Source: JBDIAR01 sp039812545 (GTDB lineage: Bacteria > Actinomycetota > Actinomycetes > Actinomycetales > Dermatophilaceae). From it: a stretch of 7,244 bases of DNA. Position 1 is the first letter of the stretch, and each line of letters starts with the position of its first letter. The notes beneath the pieces are model-generated. The model saw only the letters and a list, made by a program, of their open reading frames with translations, ran no database searches and was not told the DNA's origin. The stretch covers positions 1 to 7,244 of the forward strand of contig JBDIAR010000168.1 in assembly GCA_039812545.1 (NCBI GenBank), given 5' to 3'. The position numbers and the translations under genes were made by a program. Shown here piece after piece: positions 7,207-7,244 of the stretch.

Positions 7207-7244
7207 TCCGGTCGGGGCGCGGGTCCGACACCCCGGTTCGGGTC
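7207..7244. other. Window end, 38 bp after the stress protein stop
   Basis: This short GC-rich stretch has no complete hairpin longer than 4 bp and no recognisable gene start. A terminator for the stress protein gene may lie partly beyond the window. Confidence 0.5.

Noticed and set aside
7215..7244. Terminator hairpin after the stress protein gene
   Set aside because: The best pairing near the window end is ACCC with GGGT, only 4 bp, with no T-run. This is too weak to call.

Overview
The window is GC-rich, densely coded actinobacterial chromosome. The Actinomycetota assignment rests on three protein families: an Rv2466c-type DsbA-fold protein from the mycothiol-dependent nitroreductase family, a GlbO-type truncated hemoglobin close to M. 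tuberculosis Rv2470, and an Rv0909/MT0933-type small antitoxin. GTG starts are frequent. I cannot fix the genus. The divergent pair Rv2466c-like / pepN matches the M. tuberculosis order Rv2466c-Rv2467, and glbO (Rv2470) also lies nearby in that genome.

Layout. At 2-169 is the 3' end of a small Ala/Asp/Lys-rich helical protein. It is followed by a plausible promoter and an orphan MT0933-type antitoxin gene (311-514). A strong 14-bp hairpin (557-588) separates these from a convergent minus-strand operon, which reads dsbA-like (2343-1735) then membrane-anchored SpoIIE/PP2C phosphatase (1730-630) with a 4-nt gap. A 270-bp divergent control region (2344-2613) with possible RNA structure leads into pepN (2614-5181), an M1 aminopeptidase with its zinc site intact. 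After a 73-bp spacer come an MscS-type mechanosensitive channel (5255-6199) and a group II truncated hemoglobin (6196-6672), overlapping by ATGA and probably translationally coupled. A 129-bp spacer with an operator-like dyad precedes a universal stress protein (6802-7206) with a degenerate nucleotide-binding motif.

How the genes fit together. The region looks like housekeeping and stress functions: peptide turnover (PepN), thiol redox (DsbA-like), stress signalling (SpoIIE phosphatase, Usp), osmotic release (MscS) and heme/O2/NO chemistry (GlbO). I see no mobile element, CRISPR array, phage gene, tRNA or rRNA, and no clear new multi-gene system.

The most unusual signal is at the DNA-word level. 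The heptamer GTATGCC/GGCATAC occurs 13 times on both strands, against roughly one expected by hand estimate. It occurs in genes and spacers, with four copies packed into 76 bp between pepN and the channel gene. A second point of interest is that the DsbA-like protein has CPWA where Rv2466c has CPWC, so the resolving cysteine is missing.
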